From Acholeplasmataceae bacterium (GTDB taxonomy: Bacteria; Bacillota_I; Bacilli_A; ML615J-28; CAG-698), in the NCBI GenBank assembly GCA_012841765.1, contig DUUA01000087.1:1-21904 (forward strand): a stretch of 21,904 nucleotides of DNA, read 5' to 3'. The notes beneath the pieces were generated by a model. The model had not been told where the DNA came from and ran no database searches. It saw only the letters and a list, made by a program, of their open reading frames with translations. Positions 15,599 through 21,904 of the stretch are shown in pieces. Numbering within the stretch: the first letter of the stretch is position 1; the number at the start of each line of letters is the position of its first letter. Made by a program: the position numbers and the translations under genes.

Positions 15599-16584
15599 CC
15601 TAAACCATAAGCAATATAAATTTTTTCTGTAATTTCTTTCATTAAATTTGGGTTTTCATTTAAATAGTTTTTAACATTATCTTTTCCTTGACCAATCTTT
15701 TCATCTTTATAAGCATACCAAGAACCAGATTTTTGAATAATGTCTTTTTCAACACCTAAATCGATAATTTCGCTTTCCCGAGAAACTCCCAATCCATATA
15801 TTAAATCAACTTCACAAAACTTAAATGGTGGAGCAACTTTGTTTTTCACAACTTTAACTCTCGTTAAGTTACCAACAATATCAACACCTTTTTTAATTTG
15901 TTCAATTCTTCTAATATCTAAACGAATAGTAGCATAAAACTTCAAAGCTCTTCCTCCGGATGTAGTTTCCGGACTTCCAAACATGACGCCAACTTTTTCT
16001 CTAATTTGATTTATAAATATTGCAATTGTCTTGCTTTTACTAATTGCTCCACTTAATTTTCTCATTGCTTGACTCATAAGTCTAGCCTGCATCCCAATAT
16101 GAGTAGCTCCCATATCACCATCAATTTCTACTTTAGGAACTAATGCAGCAACAGAGTCTATAACTACCATATCAACAGCATTACTTCTAATTAAATATTC
16201 AGCAATTTCTAAAGCTTGTTCACCAGTGTCAGGTTGCGACAAAATTAAATTATCGACATCCACTCCTAAAGCTTTTGCATACCTAGGATCAAGTGCATGT
16301 TCAGCATCAATAAATGCTGCATATCCGCCAGCTTTTTGTGCTTCAGCAATTGCATGAAGAGCAAACGTTGTTTTACCACTGCTTTCTGGTCCATATATTT
16401 CAATAATTCTACCGCGAGGATATCCCCCAACTCCCATGGCCATATCTAATTTTAAAGAACCAGATGAAACCACATCTAATTGGTCATAAACTTTTTCCCC
16501 CATTTTCATGATAGAACCTTTTCCATATTGTTTTTCTATTTGTTTAAAAGCCTCTTGTATAGCTTTTTCTTTTACTTCATTCAT
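15586..16584 (-). CDS. recA: Recombinase RecA
   Basis: 332-residue DNA-dependent ATPase for homologous recombination and SOS control. Walker A GPESSGKT is at 65-72, Walker [10 protein letters not shown] at 140-148 and the DNA-binding loop region [25 protein letters not shown] at 153-177. [26 protein letters not shown] follows at 192-217. It ends soon after the globular C-terminal domain (YGLGKES) and lacks the long acidic tail of E. coli RecA, as in many low-GC species. GGGAG precedes the ATG. The gap to pgsA is 10 bases, so it is co-transcribed from the pgsA promoter. I see no clear SOS operator at that promoter. Confidence 0.98.
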   Translation of the reverse strand: MNEVKEKAIQEAFKQIEKQYGKGSIMKMGEKVYDQLDVVSSGSLKLDMAMGVGGYPRGRIIEIYGPESSGKTTFALHAIAEAQKAGGYAAFIDAEHALDPRYAKALGVDVDNLILSQPDTGEQALEIAEYLIRSNAVDMVVIDSVAALVPKVEIDGDMGATHIGMQARLMSQAMRKLSGAISKSKTIAIFINQIREKVGVMFGSPETTSGGRALKFYATIRLDIRRIEQIKKGVDIVGNLTRVKVVKNKVAPPFKFCEVDLIYGLGVSRESEIIDLGVEKDIIQKSGSWYAYKDEKIGQGKDNVKNYLNENPNLMKEITEKIYIAYGLGKES

Positions 16585-16594
16585 AGTTTTCTCC

Positions 16595-17197
16595 CTATTT
16601 TGATTTTAATATTATTTCTTTATTTTTTATAAAATAATCTATTCCCGAAACTAAAGTCAATATACCAGCTATGCTAATTATTACTAAACTTGTAATATCT
16701 TTACTAGATCCAGCAAGTAAAGAAAATGGAAGACATTCTAATAATAAAATAATAACCATAAACATTTGACTGACAGTTTTAGCTTTACCAAGTTTGCTTG
16801 CTGCAATTACAACATTATTTTGTACCGCTAACAATCTAATCCCAGTAACAATAAATTCTCTTGCTATTATTATAATCAAAATAAATCCCAAACCAAAATT
16901 AAATGCTTGGAATTTTCCTTGTTCTAACAAAATCAGCATTGTTGAAATAACAAGTAGTTTATCAGCAAGTGGATCCATAAATTTTCCAAATTCTGTTACT
17001 AAATTTCTTTTTCTAGCAATATTACCATCAAGAAAATCAGTAAATGAAGCAATCCCAAAAATAATTAAAATTATAAAGTTACCAACAGTAACTTCTGAAA
17101 AAATAAAAATTTGTTGAAGCGAACTAATTAATGAAATAACAATAATAACAGGAATTAGAAGAACTCTAAACATCGTAAGTTTATTAGGTAAATTCAT
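16595..17197 (-). CDS. pgsA: CDP-diacylglycerol--glycerol-3-phosphate 3-phosphatidyltransferase PgsA
   Basis: 200-residue membrane enzyme that makes phosphatidylglycerol-phosphate from CDP-diacylglycerol, the first committed step to PG. The CDP-alcohol phosphatidyltransferase motif is complete: Asp54, Asp57-Gly58, Ala61-Arg62, Gly71, Asp75 and Asp79 (DFLDGNIAR ... [10 protein letters not shown]). About five to six hydrophobic segments are visible. The start [16 protein letters not shown] is the typical family N-terminus. It is preceded by AAAGGAGGT 6 bases upstream, so an ATG six codons earlier, just 5' of that site, was not used. First gene of the pgsA-recA unit. The cinA gene often found between these two is missing. 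The stop is UAG. Confidence 0.96.
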   Translation of the reverse strand: MNLPNKLTMFRVLLIPVIIVISLISSLQQIFIFSEVTVGNFIILIIFGIASFTDFLDGNIARKRNLVTEFGKFMDPLADKLLVISTMLILLEQGKFQAFNFGLGFILIIIIAREFIVTGIRLLAVQNNVVIAASKLGKAKTVSQMFMVIILLLECLPFSLLAGSSKDITSLVIISIAGILTLVSGIDYFIKNKEIILKSK

Positions 17198-17233
17198 TAG
17201 TTTACCTCCTTTCATAAAACAATTAACTGCCTT

Positions 17234-17262
17234 ATTATACTATAATTGCATAAACATTGTAA
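17234..17262 (-). promoter_or_regulatory. Promoter of the pgsA-recA operon
   Basis: Minus-strand perfect -10 TATAAT (17234-17239) with a weak -35: TTACAA at 17 bp, or CTTACA at 18 bp. It lies in the 67-base gap between the flavoprotein stop and pgsA. Confidence 0.65.
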
Positions 17263-17264
17263 GA

Positions 17265-18362
17265 TTAATCTATTTTCTTTAGAATATCTTTAGCTGTAGC
17301 TAAAGCAGACAAAAACGCAAATGATAAATTATAACCTCCACACTTACCATCAACATCTAACATCTCACCAATTATGTATGCATTCTTCATTATAATAGAA
17401 TTACAATGATTATTGACTTCATTCACATTAACTCCCCCCACAGCAATTTGTGCTTGATTAAAACCATTAAGCCCTATTGCTGTAAAACTAAAGTTTTTAG
17501 AAGTAAAAACAACATCTTCTTTTCTTTTAAGAATTTCCATAGCAACCATTTTGGGAAACATTCCTAGTAATATTTCTTCTTCTGTTCGTCCCATTTTTTT
17601 ATGTTTATTAAAATATGTATTCAATTCTTCTAAAGATTTTTCATAAACTAAATCTAAAGAAATAAAACTCCCCTGAGAATAATATCTCGATAAATCCATG
17701 GCAAGAATACCAGATAAAGCATCATCTTTAAATAATATTTCTCCTATATCTTCATATAGAATATCTTTCTTATTAATTATCTTTGCTTTACATTTTACTC
17801 TTATACCCCTTAAATGGGGTATTTTCTCTTTAATCTTTATAGGCACAAGTCCTGGTATTAGATTACTAATAGTATGGCCTAAATCTTTAACTAATTGATA
17901 ACCGTTAAAATTCGATTGAGCTTTTGAGCCACAAGCAAAAATATATATTTCTTCTTGATTATATTTTTCAACAGAACAATTATAAATAATTTTGATTTTT
18001 AGTTCTTCTAATCTTCTTTTAAAACTATCAACAACACTTTTCGCAGATTCACTAAAAGGATATAATCTACCTTCGCTATCGCTTTTTAACATTATTCCAA
18101 GTTCATCTTCTATAAATCGATAAACTTCAACCATAGAAACATTATTTAGAACCTCAGAAATAAATTCTTGATTATTATAACCATAAGGTGTAATTAAAGT
18201 ATTACTTATATTACATTTACCACTACCTGTTTTTAATATTTTTCTACCAATTCGATCATCAGCCTCATAAATAGTAATATCCAAATCATTATTTCTACTC
18301 TTTAAGTAGATAGCCGAAGACATTCCGCTCGCTCCAGCCCCAATTATATTTATTTTTTTCAT
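17265..18362 (-). CDS. HI0933/BaiN-like NAD(P)/FAD-dependent oxidoreductase
   Basis: 365-residue flavoprotein of the HI0933 family (also called the aminoacetone oxidase or BaiN-like family). The dinucleotide-binding motif IIGAGASGMSSA is at 6-17, with the acidic strand-2 end in IYEADDRIGRKIL. The family signature TGSGKCNISN is at 45-54, PGLVPIKI lies mid-protein, and VGGVNVNEV plus IIGEMLDVDGKCGGYNLSFAF are near the C-terminus. Members are usually about 400-420 residues, so this is a compact version, with the N-terminal and C-terminal FAD motifs both kept. The physiological reaction is not established for most members. AGGGAGT precedes the ATG. It diverges from rpsT; a minus-strand TATACT at 18388-18393 could be its -10, but no good -35 is visible. 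Confidence 0.9.
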   Translation of the reverse strand: MKKINIIGAGASGMSSAIYLKSRNNDLDITIYEADDRIGRKILKTGSGKCNISNTLITPYGYNNQEFISEVLNNVSMVEVYRFIEDELGIMLKSDSEGRLYPFSESAKSVVDSFKRRLEELKIKIIYNCSVEKYNQEEIYIFACGSKAQSNFNGYQLVKDLGHTISNLIPGLVPIKIKEKIPHLRGIRVKCKAKIINKKDILYEDIGEILFKDDALSGILAMDLSRYYSQGSFISLDLVYEKSLEELNTYFNKHKKMGRTEEEILLGMFPKMVAMEILKRKEDVVFTSKNFSFTAIGLNGFNQAQIAVGGVNVNEVNNHCNSIIMKNAYIIGEMLDVDGKCGGYNLSFAFLSALATAKDILKKID

Positions 18363-18409
18363 TATTTACTCCCTATAAAAATAGTTTAGTATATTATCAA
18401 ATTTATAAC

Positions 18410-18438
18410 TTGATTTATACATTTAAATTTGTTATAAT
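18410..18438 (+). promoter_or_regulatory. Promoter of rpsT
   Basis: Plus-strand -35 TTGATT (18410-18415), 17-bp spacer and perfect -10 TATAAT (18433-18438). GGAGGA at 18455-18460 is the ribosome-binding site, 8 bases before the ATG. Confidence 0.82.
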
Positions 18439-18468
18439 AACACATACGAATTTCGGAGGATAAATTAA

Positions 18469-18732
18469 ATGGCAAACATTAAACAACAAGCTAAACGTAA
18501 TTTAACAAATGAAAAGAAAAGATTACTAAATGCTTCTTTTAAATCAGGTCTTAAAACAGCAATCAAGAAATTTGAATTAGCTGTTAAAGAAGGTAACCTT
18601 GAAGAAGCAAAAACTGCATACAATCTTGCCTTCAAAAAACTTGATAAAGCTGAATCAAAAGGCATTTATCATAAAAACAAAGTTGCAAGAAACAAATCTC
18701 GTCTTTCATTGTTATTAAACAAAATGGCATAA
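18469..18732 (+). CDS. rpsT: 30S ribosomal protein S20
   Basis: 87-residue, Lys/Arg-rich all-helical protein that binds the 5' domain of 16S rRNA. It begins MANIKQQAKRNLTNEKKRLLNAS, as usual for the family, and continues with LKTAIKKFELAVKEG and SKGIYHKNKVARNKSRLSLLLN, the conserved C-terminal block. Length is exactly typical. It is a single gene with its own promoter and terminator, convergent with holA, as is common in Firmicutes. Confidence 0.98.
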   Translation: MANIKQQAKRNLTNEKKRLLNASFKSGLKTAIKKFELAVKEGNLEEAKTAYNLAFKKLDKAESKGIYHKNKVARNKSRLSLLLNKMA

Positions 18733-18745
18733 TTTTATTATTATT

Positions 18746-18774
18746 AAAAAGTCGCAAAACTTGCGACTTTTTTT
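18746..18774. terminator. Bidirectional terminator between rpsT and holA
   Basis: A symmetric hairpin, AAAAAGTCGCAA with TTGCGACTTTTT and a 3-base loop, has T-runs on both strands (A at 18746-18750, T at 18668-18674 of the local stem side, i.e. 18768-18774). It lies 13 bases after the rpsT stop and touches the holA stop, so it should end both convergent transcripts. Confidence 0.92.
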
Positions 18775-19732
18775 ATATTTCAAATAACAAAAATTCAAAT
18801 CCTGTTTTTGAATCAATCAAGCCTCTTTTAATCTTATAATCCAGTTCAGCAAAACGGTGAATAAAATACTCAACATTTTCTTTCACTAGGGATTTAGCAT
18901 TTTTCATTAAATAATAAGCTTTACCATTTGATACTCTCATTTCTCTAGCAATTTCACCTTGTGAATAGTTTTCTTGCAATAATAGTTGCACTAAATATGA
19001 TTCTCTTAGAGCCCTGCTACTTAAAGAAAGTAAAGTTACAGGATCTTGTCCAGAAAGAAGTAAATCATTATATACATTAAGTGATTTTTCTTTATCTTTA
19101 GCTATTATTGCATTACTTAAGCTAAAAACATTTGTATCCATTTCTTTTATCACTAATTTTAAAACATCTTCAGTTGTAACTTCTTTAGTAAGATCTACAT
19201 AACTAATTAATTTATCAGCTTCATTCTCAGCATTTTCCAAATTATTTCCAGCTCTTTCATAAAATGCATCAATTGCTTCATTTGATATTTTAATCCCGTT
19301 TATTTCTAACTTTCTACGCAACCAACCTTTAAATTCAACATTAGTCATCGCTTTACATTCTTTAAAAATAGCGACTTTTTTTAATTTTTTAACAACATCT
19401 TTTCTTTCATCTAATTTTAGATTAAAAGCATCAATTATTAAAGTACAAGTTGGTGCAGGGTTAAGAAGATATTTAATAAAACTATTAACATTTTGTGAAA
19501 CATCTCCTTTTTGAGATGTTAGAAAAATTGGATTTTTTATAACTACAACTTTACTATCTGACATAAAAGGTAAAGTTTGAGCATCTTGAATAGCTTCACT
19601 TACATTTACTTCTTCCAAATCATATTTTGTTGCATTGTATTCTCCAGCATTTGAATCTTTAATGATTTTATTTATTCGCGACCTAATTAAATAATATTCT
19701 TCGCCAATAAAAAGATAAATATTTCCTGACAT
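18773..19732 (-). CDS. holA: DNA polymerase III subunit delta (HolA)
   Basis: 319-residue clamp-loader subunit that opens the beta sliding clamp. It has the HolA/YqeN pattern: NIYLFIGEEYYLIRSRINKI at the start, LPFMSDSKVVVIKNP near 55-70, ECKAMTNVEFKGWLRRKLEINGIKIS in the middle and RAGNNLENAENEADKLISYV. The C-terminal collar domain has VFSLSNAIIAKDKEKSLNVYNDLLLSGQDPVTLLSLSSRALRESYLVQLL. Walker motifs are absent, as expected for delta. The start was placed at the ATG at 19732, 9 bases after the upstream UAG, since AGGTGA lies 5 bases before it; a GTG three codons earlier is part of this site. It is probably co-translated with the membrane protein upstream. Confidence 0.93.
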   Translation of the reverse strand: MSGNIYLFIGEEYYLIRSRINKIIKDSNAGEYNATKYDLEEVNVSEAIQDAQTLPFMSDSKVVVIKNPIFLTSQKGDVSQNVNSFIKYLLNPAPTCTLIIDAFNLKLDERKDVVKKLKKVAIFKECKAMTNVEFKGWLRRKLEINGIKISNEAIDAFYERAGNNLENAENEADKLISYVDLTKEVTTEDVLKLVIKEMDTNVFSLSNAIIAKDKEKSLNVYNDLLLSGQDPVTLLSLSSRALRESYLVQLLLQENYSQGEIAREMRVSNGKAYYLMKNAKSLVKENVEYFIHRFAELDYKIKRGLIDSKTGFEFLLFEI

Positions 19733-19741
19733 TTCTTTCAC

Positions 19742-20494
19742 CTATTCTTCTACAATAATATCCTCCGGTGGAGTTTCTGTATAATTTTGATATTTTTCAA
19801 AAGTATATAAATATAAATCATGTTCAAATTTATTATATTTATCAAAATAAATAAAAACAAAATCATAATACAAAGCTTCTTTATCAAAAGATTCATCATT
19901 TGCATCAATATTGTAATATATATAATACCCTTCTTCTGCTAGAAATTCTTCAGGTATTAATAAAAAATCTTTTAAATAAAATTTTAAATCATTACTAACT
20001 ATTTCTTTATTCCATTTATCATTTAATTTACTATTAAAATCTTGCATCTCTTCTTCATTATAATCATATAAATACGCTCCTTGTAAAATAAAAAGTCTTG
20101 CATCTAAATTATAATCATAATCAACTGGCCTTTTATCAACTAAGTATATTCCCACAGTTTCACTAGTAATATTTGCTTGTCTTGAAACTTCTTGAAATCT
20201 TTTAACTGATGTAATTAATAAAAATAAAGATATCGCAATTCCAATAATGGCAATTATAGCTCCAAAATAACCTCTTCCTTTTTTATCTGAGCTCATTCCT
20301 AACATTGCAAAGACAAATGCTCCTAAACCAGAAACAATACTTAAAATACTAAAAACATATTCAACAAAACATATTAATGACAATAACAAACTTAAAGCAC
20401 CAAGTCCCAAAGCTATATATGCATATTTTCTACTTTCCATTAAAACATTTTTTACTGGTTTATCTTCTATTATAGTGTTATCAAAATCTTCCAT
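19742..20494 (-). CDS. Membrane protein of unknown function with DUF4190-like N-terminus
   Basis: 250 residues, not recognised as a whole. A short acidic N-terminus precedes three hydrophobic segments (about 25-45, 47-67 and 77-97). GMSSDKKGRGYFGAIIAIIGIAIS between the second and third resembles DUF4190-type small membrane domains. The rest (about 100-250) is soluble, very rich in Tyr, Asp, Glu and Phe, and acidic overall (for example DYDYNLDARLFILQGAYLYDYNEEE). It has no motif I can name and ends in PPEDIIVEE. AGGAG precedes the ATG. It sits between comEC and holA, which are usually adjacent in Firmicutes. Its UAG stop overlaps the holA ribosome-binding site. Function unknown. Confidence 0.8.
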   Translation of the reverse strand: MEDFDNTIIEDKPVKNVLMESRKYAYIALGLGALSLLLSLICFVEYVFSILSIVSGLGAFVFAMLGMSSDKKGRGYFGAIIAIIGIAISLFLLITSVKRFQEVSRQANITSETVGIYLVDKRPVDYDYNLDARLFILQGAYLYDYNEEEMQDFNSKLNDKWNKEIVSNDLKFYLKDFLLIPEEFLAEEGYYIYYNIDANDESFDKEALYYDFVFIYFDKYNKFEHDLYLYTFEKYQNYTETPPEDIIVEE

Positions 20495-20533
20495 TATAAT
20501 CTCCTACAAGTTAATCTATTTTTATTTTAACAT

Positions 20534-20539
20534 ATTATA
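20534..20539 (-). promoter_or_regulatory. Possible -10 box before the membrane protein-holA pair
   Basis: A perfect minus-strand TATAAT lies in the 71-base gap after comEC, about 40 bases before the start codon. No convincing -35 is seen at 16-18 bp, so this is weak. Confidence 0.35.
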
Positions 20540-20565
20540 CCTTACTTTTCTATATCTATCTAAAA

Positions 20566-21904
20566 TTAATTGTTCATTGTAAAAAAACGCTTATGTTTAT
20601 AAGTGATTGTATAGTTTAAATCTGTTCGGTAAATAATTTTATTATAATATTTTAAATTTTCAATAACTTCTTGATGAGGAAATCCAAACTTTTTAATTCT
20701 ACCCGACTGAATAATAGCATATTTAAAATTAACAGTATTTAAAAATGATTCTCCTGTTGAAGTTTTACTTCCATGATGAGCAATTTTTACTATATCTACA
20801 TTAAATTTATATTCATTCAATCTTTTTTCTCCATCTTCCTCAATATCTCCTAAAAACAACATTTTGATATCTGTTTCAATATAAGTAATTAAACTTTTAT
20901 CATTCTCCTTCGGATAATCAAAAAAAGGTGGAATAATTAATATTTCCATTTTATTAAAATTTATTTTCATTTCTTTTTCTAAATGAATATTATTTGTATA
21001 TAAATAATTATTTGGATCATATAAACTCATAACTGTATTTTTCACTTTAACAGTACTAATAATCAATCCTGCTTCACCGTTATGATCATTATGGTTATGA
21101 GTTAAAATCAGATAATCTACTTTATAAATACCTTCTCTCAGTAAATAATTTGTTACTTCATTATTTTTCCCATCACCAGTATCAATAATAATTGTTTTAA
21201 ACCCATAAGTAATTACTGTTGATTCGCCATGATACAAATCCAAGAATACTACTTTTAAAAAGGGATTCACAGAATTAAATAAAATAAAACAACTAAAGAA
21301 ACAGATTATAATTCCTAAAAGAAGATATCTTCTTTTTAAGTTTTTATAAATCATTAACAAGATTATTATTAATCCGTAATATATAAGAGAATAATAAATT
21401 GAAAAATAAGGAAACTTGACATTAATACAAAAAAATTGAGCTATTAAAGTGCTTAACTTAATAAAAGACTTACAAGCAAAATTAAAAAAATAACTAAATG
21501 GAAAAAAAACAAAAGAAAGTAATGCTAAAGGCATCATTATTTCTCCAACTAAAACTATAAAAACAATATTAATAAAAGGAGTTAATAAGTTTATTTGGTG
21601 ATTAATATTAATAACAAGTGGGAGTGTAATAATTACTGCAGACAAAGAAATAATAAATACTTGAAAAGTATTATTTTTATTAGTTAATAATGGAGAAATT
21701 AAAATTATCGTAAAAGCCATTAAAAAACTAAGAGCAAATCCAAGATTTTCTAGATAAAAAGGATTATATATTAATAGACCTATAAAAATAATAGATACAA
21801 TATCTAGTGAAGAAAGATATAAATTAAACCTTCTATTTATTATAACTAAATAATACATTAAAACAGCCCTTAAAACAGAAGGCGAAAAATTAGTAATAAT
21901 TAAA
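20566..21904 (-). CDS. comEC: ComEC/Rec2-family DNA internalization protein, 5' end outside window
   Basis: Partial gene: the frame is open to the right edge, with at least 445 residues visible. The first in-window ATG (21858) is not the start, because the 15 codons before it (reading FSPSVLRAVL) match the conserved SPSVxRA of the ComEC competence domain. Several membrane helices follow up to about 230 residues in. Then comes a metallo-beta-lactamase-like domain with FLDLYHGEST, IIIDTGDGKN, the metal motif THNHNDHNG, FLGDIEEDGE, IAHHGSKTSTGESF and FGFPHQEV. The usual DVGQGDS is replaced by DLYHGES. ComEC forms the channel for single-stranded DNA entry during transformation, and its C-terminal domain is thought to be a nuclease. 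The N-terminal OB-fold part lies outside. Order comEC, (membrane protein), holA, rpsT is the Firmicutes arrangement. Confidence 0.92.
   Translation of the reverse strand, partial: LIITNFSPSVLRAVLMYYLVIINRRFNLYLSSLDIVSIIFIGLLIYNPFYLENLGFALSFLMAFTIILISPLLTNKNNTFQVFIISLSAVIITLPLVININHQINLLTPFINIVFIVLVGEIMMPLALLSFVFFPFSYFFNFACKSFIKLSTLIAQFFCINVKFPYFSIYYSLIYYGLIIILLMIYKNLKRRYLLLGIIICFFSCFILFNSVNPFLKVVFLDLYHGESTVITYGFKTIIIDTGDGKNNEVTNYLLREGIYKVDYLILTHNHNDHNGEAGLIISTVKVKNTVMSLYDPNNYLYTNNIHLEKEMKINFNKMEILIIPPFFDYPKENDKSLITYIETDIKMLFLGDIEEDGEKRLNEYKFNVDIVKIAHHGSKTSTGESFLNTVNFKYAIIQSGRIKKFGFPHQEVIENLKYYNKIIYRTDLNYTITYKHKRFFTMNN

Noticed and set aside
16794..17117. 107-codon open frame on the plus strand
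   Set aside because: Antisense to pgsA, whose catalytic motif is complete; a by-product of AT-rich codon use.
12967..17262. Novel operon of RNA decay and recombination genes
   Set aside because: pgsA, recA, rny and ymdB are a conserved Firmicutes neighbourhood, here split by separate promoters and terminators.
1..21904. CRISPR arrays, tRNA or rRNA genes, insertion sequences, toxin-antitoxin or defence genes
   Set aside because: Scanned for on both strands by eye; no regularly spaced repeats, cloverleaf-like segments, transposase motifs or defence-family motifs were found.

Overview
The window is very AT-rich (roughly 70% A+T by eye), with strong Shine-Dalgarno sites (GGAGG), near-consensus sigma-A type promoters (TTGACA, 17 bp, TATAAT), compact genes and typical low-GC Gram-positive gene neighbourhoods (pgsA-recA, rny-ymdB, comEC-holA-rpsT). 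All conserved tryptophans that I can see are encoded within frames open under the standard code, so UGA is not read as Trp. None of the 19 genes ends in UGA, however (14 UAA, 5 UAG). This fits a Firmicutes/Mollicutes-border lineage such as Acholeplasma-, Izemoplasma- or Erysipelotrichia-like bacteria that keeps a cell-surface lipoprotein system. The genus cannot be fixed from this sequence.

Layout. 142-3553: a large modular surface lipoprotein (Ig-like, InlB B-repeats, a middle domain I do not recognise, then a parallel beta-helix) with its own promoter and terminator. 3580-5301: a Na/phosphate cotransporter with a PhoU-like tail, terminated. 5545-8076: a plus-strand operon of KtrB and KtrA (potassium uptake) plus a small lipoprotein, closed by a strong hairpin. 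8084-9239: RibU riboflavin transporter under an FMN riboswitch with its own terminator and promoter. 9245-11269: an ECF S-component of unknown substrate overlapping miaB. 11329-12390: a uridine-kinase-like P-loop protein on the plus strand, converging on a GNAT acetyltransferase that follows ymdB. 13784-15526: RNase Y. 15571-17262: pgsA-recA operon. 17265-18362: HI0933-type flavoprotein. 18410-18776: rpsT with promoter and terminator. 18773-21904: holA, a membrane protein of unknown function, and the 3' two thirds or so of comEC, which runs off the right edge.

How it fits together. Most of the window is core housekeeping: RNA decay and signalling (RNase Y, YmdB), recombination and replication (RecA, HolA), DNA uptake (ComEC), phospholipid synthesis (PgsA), tRNA modification (MiaB), translation (S20) and ion or vitamin import (KtrAB, Na/Pi, RibU, a second ECF S-component). 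The accessory-looking parts are the big lipoprotein, the KtrAB-linked lipoprotein, the kinase-like gene and the membrane protein between comEC and holA. I see no CRISPR array, insertion sequence, tRNA, rRNA, prophage or defence island. I did not find a convincing new system. The best candidates for novelty are unassigned domains attached to known families (C-terminal extension of RibU, N-terminal half of the kinase, middle domain of the lipoprotein) and the complete absence of UGA stops.
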